Assembly (NCBI GenBank): GCA_023142175.1 | Contig: JAGLJX010000382.1 | Coordinates: forward strand, 1-7,557 | Direction: 5' to 3' | DNA length: 7,557 nucleotides | Source of the DNA: Emcibacter sp. | Lineage (GTDB): Bacteria > Pseudomonadota > Alphaproteobacteria > Sphingomonadales > Emcibacteraceae | Part shown: positions 5,584-7,557 of the stretch, one piece after another | Layout: each line of letters begins with the position of its first letter | Numbering within the stretch: position 1 is the stretch's first letter | The notes under the pieces: model-generated | The model's input: only the letters and a program-made list of their open reading frames with translations | What the model was told of the DNA's origin: nothing | Databases searched by the model: none | Made by a program: the position numbers and the translations under genes

Positions 5584-7323
5584 TTAAATTACCAATTCGC
5601 CCGCAAGATATTGCTTTCTTGCTTTCACCCGGCTTAACTTGCCGGAGGATGTGCGGGGCAGGGAACGTGGGGGGATGAGCGCGACGACTGGGGGAATTCC
5701 GATCATGGAATGAACAGTATCTTTAATTTTATTTTCCATGGTTGCTCGTTCAGCTTCATCACGGGTGCGGCATTGTACCAAAATAGCCGGAACTTCTTCA
5801 TCCCGTTCGCCGGGTATGGAGACGGCGGCGGTATCACCGCTTCGCAAATCATCCAACTGTTCAACGGCCCATTCAATATCCTGTGGCCAGTGGTTTTTGC
5901 CGTTGATGATGATCAAATCCTTCACCCGGCCAATGATATAGAGAGAGCCTTCTTTCATATAGCCCATATCACCGGTATCAAGCCATTTGTCTTCGGTTAG
6001 GCAATTAATTGTGGCTTCCGGGTCCTGATAATACCCAACCATGACGCTAGCCCCTCTGAGGCAAACGCGGCCAATATGATATTCGCCAAGATCAACATTG
6101 TTGTCGTCACGAATTTCTATCTCATATTCGGACAAAGGAATCCCGCAATTTACTACACTGCGATAATTAGCTCCGTTACCGTTTACCTTGATTTTCTCCA
6201 GCCTTTTTTCTTCACCGGATAATACTTTTTCATCCACAAGGTCAATTTCGAAGCCAGTGTTCAGGCGGGCAAAGCTCACCCCAAGGGTGCATTCTGCAAG
6301 GCCATAGTTGGGTAGGAAGGTTGTTTTTTTGAAACCAACTTCCTTGAAGGTTTCCTGAAAACTGGTTAACACATCAGCCCGGATCATATCACCGCCGATA
6401 CTGGCAACCCGCCAACTGGACAGATCAAGATCAGCGATTTTGGTAGGGCTGGCCCGGCGGGCGCAGATGTCATAGCCAAATGTGGGGCCACCGGATAATG
6501 TCGCCTTGTTTTTGGAAATGAGTTTCAACCATTGCAGGGGCCGGCGGGCAAAAGATTCTGTTGCCAGATAATCTGTCGTAAGCTGATTGGCGATTGGCAT
6601 TAGCATGGCACCAACCAGACCCATATCATGGTAAAATGGCAACCAGGATACGATACGATCATCCTCCCGAAGATCCATACCTTCTTTGCCAATGCCATGG
6701 CAGTTTGACAGAAGTGATTTATGGGTTACGGCAACGCCGTGAGGAAAACGCGTGCTGCCGGAAGAATATTGCAAATATGCCAGACCTTCTGAGTCTGCTT
6801 CGGGTAGGGTAATTTTTTTAATATCTTTCACATAGGCCTGTGCTTCGAAAGTTGTCGAGGTGCCAACAAATTTCATCTTCAGTCCCGATGTAGCTTCATC
6901 CAGTAGCGGCAGCATATATGAAGCTGAAATAGCCACAGATGCACCACAGCTTTTCATGAGCTGATTGAGCTGGCTGGTATATCCTTCACGTCCGCCAAAT
7001 GAGGTGGGCAGGGGAAGCGGAACCGGCAGGAGGCCCGCATATTGGCAACCAATGAAATAGCAGACAAAATCTTCATTCGTTTCGGCTATCAAGGCCACGC
7101 GGGAGCCTTTCTTAATGCCAAAATGAATGAAACGCCGCCCTATTTGCTGTGCTTTCTTGCAAATTTCGGTATAGGTGATGCTGCTATCAAGCTCGCCGCG
7201 AGGTGAATAGAAGTTCAGACCTCGGGTGCCTTTAGCCGCATATTCGATTGCTTCCAAAATGGTGCTGAAATCAGCAAGCCTGCGCGGAAGGGTTGGGTCT
7301 AATGTTGGAATTGGCTCACGCAT
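5584..7323 (-). CDS. aasR: Fatty acyl-AMP ligase / acyl-ACP synthetase
   Basis: 579-residue ANL-superfamily enzyme. It activates a free fatty acid with ATP to acyl-AMP and, in this context, should transfer it to the phosphopantetheine of AcpR. Motifs in order: YSSGSTRFPHGV (186-197, ATP phosphate loop), LPFYHDMGLVG (228-238), NYGLAE (339-344, adenine site), DTGD (449-452, ribose-binding Asp), GRVKDLIIINGKNHWPQDIE (465-484, hinge into the C-terminal lobe), and Lys562 in SSGK (559-562), the catalytic lysine for adenylation. GSTRFPHGV lacks the Lys of GSTGxPKG, and NHWPQDIE is FAAL-like (NHYPQDIE). Both separate it from ordinary acyl-CoA synthetases and suggest an ACP rather than CoA acceptor. 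It is the first gene of the operon, with cerR four bases after its stop. The ATG at 7323 has only weak Shine-Dalgarno-like bases. The name follows the Caulobacter locus order; the acyl chain preferred is unknown. Confidence 0.88.
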   Translation of the reverse strand: MREPIPTLDPTLPRRLADFSTILEAIEYAAKGTRGLNFYSPRGELDSSITYTEICKKAQQIGRRFIHFGIKKGSRVALIAETNEDFVCYFIGCQYAGLLPVPLPLPTSFGGREGYTSQLNQLMKSCGASVAISASYMLPLLDEATSGLKMKFVGTSTTFEAQAYVKDIKKITLPEADSEGLAYLQYSSGSTRFPHGVAVTHKSLLSNCHGIGKEGMDLREDDRIVSWLPFYHDMGLVGAMLMPIANQLTTDYLATESFARRPLQWLKLISKNKATLSGGPTFGYDICARRASPTKIADLDLSSWRVASIGGDMIRADVLTSFQETFKEVGFKKTTFLPNYGLAECTLGVSFARLNTGFEIDLVDEKVLSGEEKRLEKIKVNGNGANYRSVVNCGIPLSEYEIEIRDDNNVDLGEYHIGRVCLRGASVMVGYYQDPEATINCLTEDKWLDTGDMGYMKEGSLYIIGRVKDLIIINGKNHWPQDIEWAVEQLDDLRSGDTAAVSIPGERDEEVPAILVQCRTRDEAERATMENKIKDTVHSMIGIPPVVALIPPRSLPRTSSGKLSRVKARKQYLAGELVI

Positions 7324-7349
7324 GTATGTTCAAAATCACTTGTTTTCCC

Positions 7350-7363
7350 GTGGATACATCCAC
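7350..7363. repeat. Inverted repeat close to the aasR start
   Basis: GTGGAT (7350-7355) and ATCCAC (7358-7363) are exact reverse complements separated by two bases. The site lies 27-40 bp upstream of the aasR ATG. It contains GATACAT (7353-7359), a heptamer that also occurs at 7423-7429. It could be an operator or a small leader hairpin. Confidence 0.5.
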
Positions 7364-7376
7364 CACTTTAACAGGA

Positions 7377-7398
7377 AGCCAACATTATCTGTTTGGCT
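7377..7398. repeat. Inverted repeat AGCCAA/TTGGCT
   Basis: AGCCAA (7377-7382) and TTGGCT (7393-7398) form a 6-bp inverted repeat with a 10-nt spacer. Beyond one mismatch, GG (7374-7375) and CC (7400-7401) could extend the pairing. No T-run follows on either strand, so this is not a standard terminator. It may be a leader hairpin of aasR or chance. Confidence 0.35.
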
Positions 7399-7421
7399 CC
7401 CCCTTATCATTCTTTTACCTT

Positions 7422-7446
7422 CGATACATATTGTCGCACTGTATCG
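7422..7446. repeat. Inverted repeat CGATACA/TGTATCG upstream of aasR
   Basis: CGATACA (7422-7428) and TGTATCG (7440-7446) are exact 7-bp inverted repeats with an 11-bp spacer. The half-site centres are 18 bp apart, not far from two helical turns, which suits a dimeric regulator. GATACAT also occurs inside the nearer repeat at 7353-7359. The site lies about 100 bp upstream of the aasR start. Confidence 0.55.
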
Positions 7447-7472
7447 CAAGTATTTTATTTTATATTTTGGCT

Positions 7473-7501
7473 ATTTTATAGGTAGTTGTGCGACTTTCCA
7501 A
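7473..7501 (-). promoter_or_regulatory. Candidate sigma-70-type promoter of the aasR operon
   Basis: On the minus strand TTGGAA (7501-7496, 4/6 to TTGACA) and TAAAAT (7478-7473, 5/6 to TATAAT) are separated by 17 bp. Transcription would start near 7466, giving a leader of about 140 nt that includes all three inverted repeats. A weaker alternative, TTGCGA-17-TATCGA (7449-7421), overlaps the GATACA inverted repeat. Neither is proven, and the region is AT-rich. Confidence 0.4.
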
Positions 7502-7532
7502 CTTATTTCTTGTTTGTTGGTTTTGGGTTTAG

Positions 7533-7557
7533 TTTTTTCTTTCTTTTTTCTTTCTTT
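7533..7557. repeat. 11-bp tandem pyrimidine repeat at the right edge
   Basis: TTTTTTCTTTC occurs twice exactly (7533-7543 and 7544-7554), and the first three bases of a third copy reach the window edge. The tract is entirely pyrimidine on the plus strand for 25 bases. Its true length is cut by the edge. Confidence 0.75.

Larger units (their letters stand above)
7324..7557. other. Non-coding region upstream of aasR
   Basis: 234 bp to the right edge without a credible gene. Short frames here have no ribosome binding site and no family resemblance. It contains three inverted repeats (7350-7363, 7377-7398, 7422-7446), a candidate promoter reading toward aasR (7473-7501) and a pyrimidine-rich edge. 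From about 7504 to the edge the plus strand is strongly T-rich, with A only at 7505 and 7531. Confidence 0.7.

Noticed and set aside
7377..7398. Inverted repeat as a rho-independent terminator
   Set aside because: The stem is short and no T-run follows on either strand.
7293..7481. 62-codon plus-strand open frame upstream of aasR
   Set aside because: It overlaps the aasR start and the repeats, has no ribosome binding site and its hydrophobic look comes from T-rich DNA.
1..7557. CRISPR array, tRNA/rRNA, insertion sequence or phage signs
   Set aside because: No spaced direct repeats of suitable length, no cloverleaf or rRNA-like segment and no transposase or integrase were seen.

Overview
The window reads as a piece of a Gram-negative chromosome, most likely from an alphaproteobacterium of moderate GC (mid-40s percent by eye). 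It pairs an lptF-lptG lipopolysaccharide export gene pair with a four-gene cluster in the order aasR-cerR-acpR-spt. To my knowledge that order matches the sphingolipid locus described in Caulobacter crescentus. The genus cannot be fixed from the sequence alone.

Layout from left to right. Positions 1-805, minus strand, hold the N-terminal 268 residues of LptG, which runs off the left edge. Positions 807-1982, minus strand, hold complete LptF, one base upstream of lptG. Positions 1983-2139 are an AT-rich divergent intergenic region. Positions 2140-3114, plus strand, encode a diacylglycerol/sphingosine-kinase-fold protein with eroded catalytic motifs and a TTG start. Its end overlaps the end of spt by 9 bp, tail to tail. 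Positions 3106-7323, minus strand, are a tight operon read right to left: aasR (fatty acyl-AMP ligase / acyl-ACP synthetase), cerR (NAD-dependent reductase of the epimerase family), acpR (dedicated acyl carrier protein) and spt (serine palmitoyltransferase). Gaps are 4 nt, 33 nt and a 1-nt stop/start overlap. Positions 7324-7557 contain no gene. They hold a candidate promoter, three inverted repeats and, at the right edge, an 11-bp tandem pyrimidine repeat.

How the genes work together (family knowledge plus inference): AasR activates a fatty acid and loads it onto AcpR. Spt condenses the acyl-AcpR with L-serine to give the 3-ketosphinganine backbone. CerR carries out the keto reduction on the way to (dihydro)ceramide. 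The kinase-fold protein is the natural candidate for ceramide head-group phosphorylation, although its motifs are degenerate. No N-acyltransferase (bacterial ceramide synthase) is present, so the pathway is incomplete here. LptF/LptG are the membrane permease subunits of the Lpt export machine. Whether they are the housekeeping LPS pair or a copy linked to sphingolipid traffic cannot be decided from this window.

The cluster itself is a known type. The least explained items are the degenerate kinase-like protein, a palindrome lying over a possible internal promoter before acpR, and the GATACA inverted repeat upstream of aasR.
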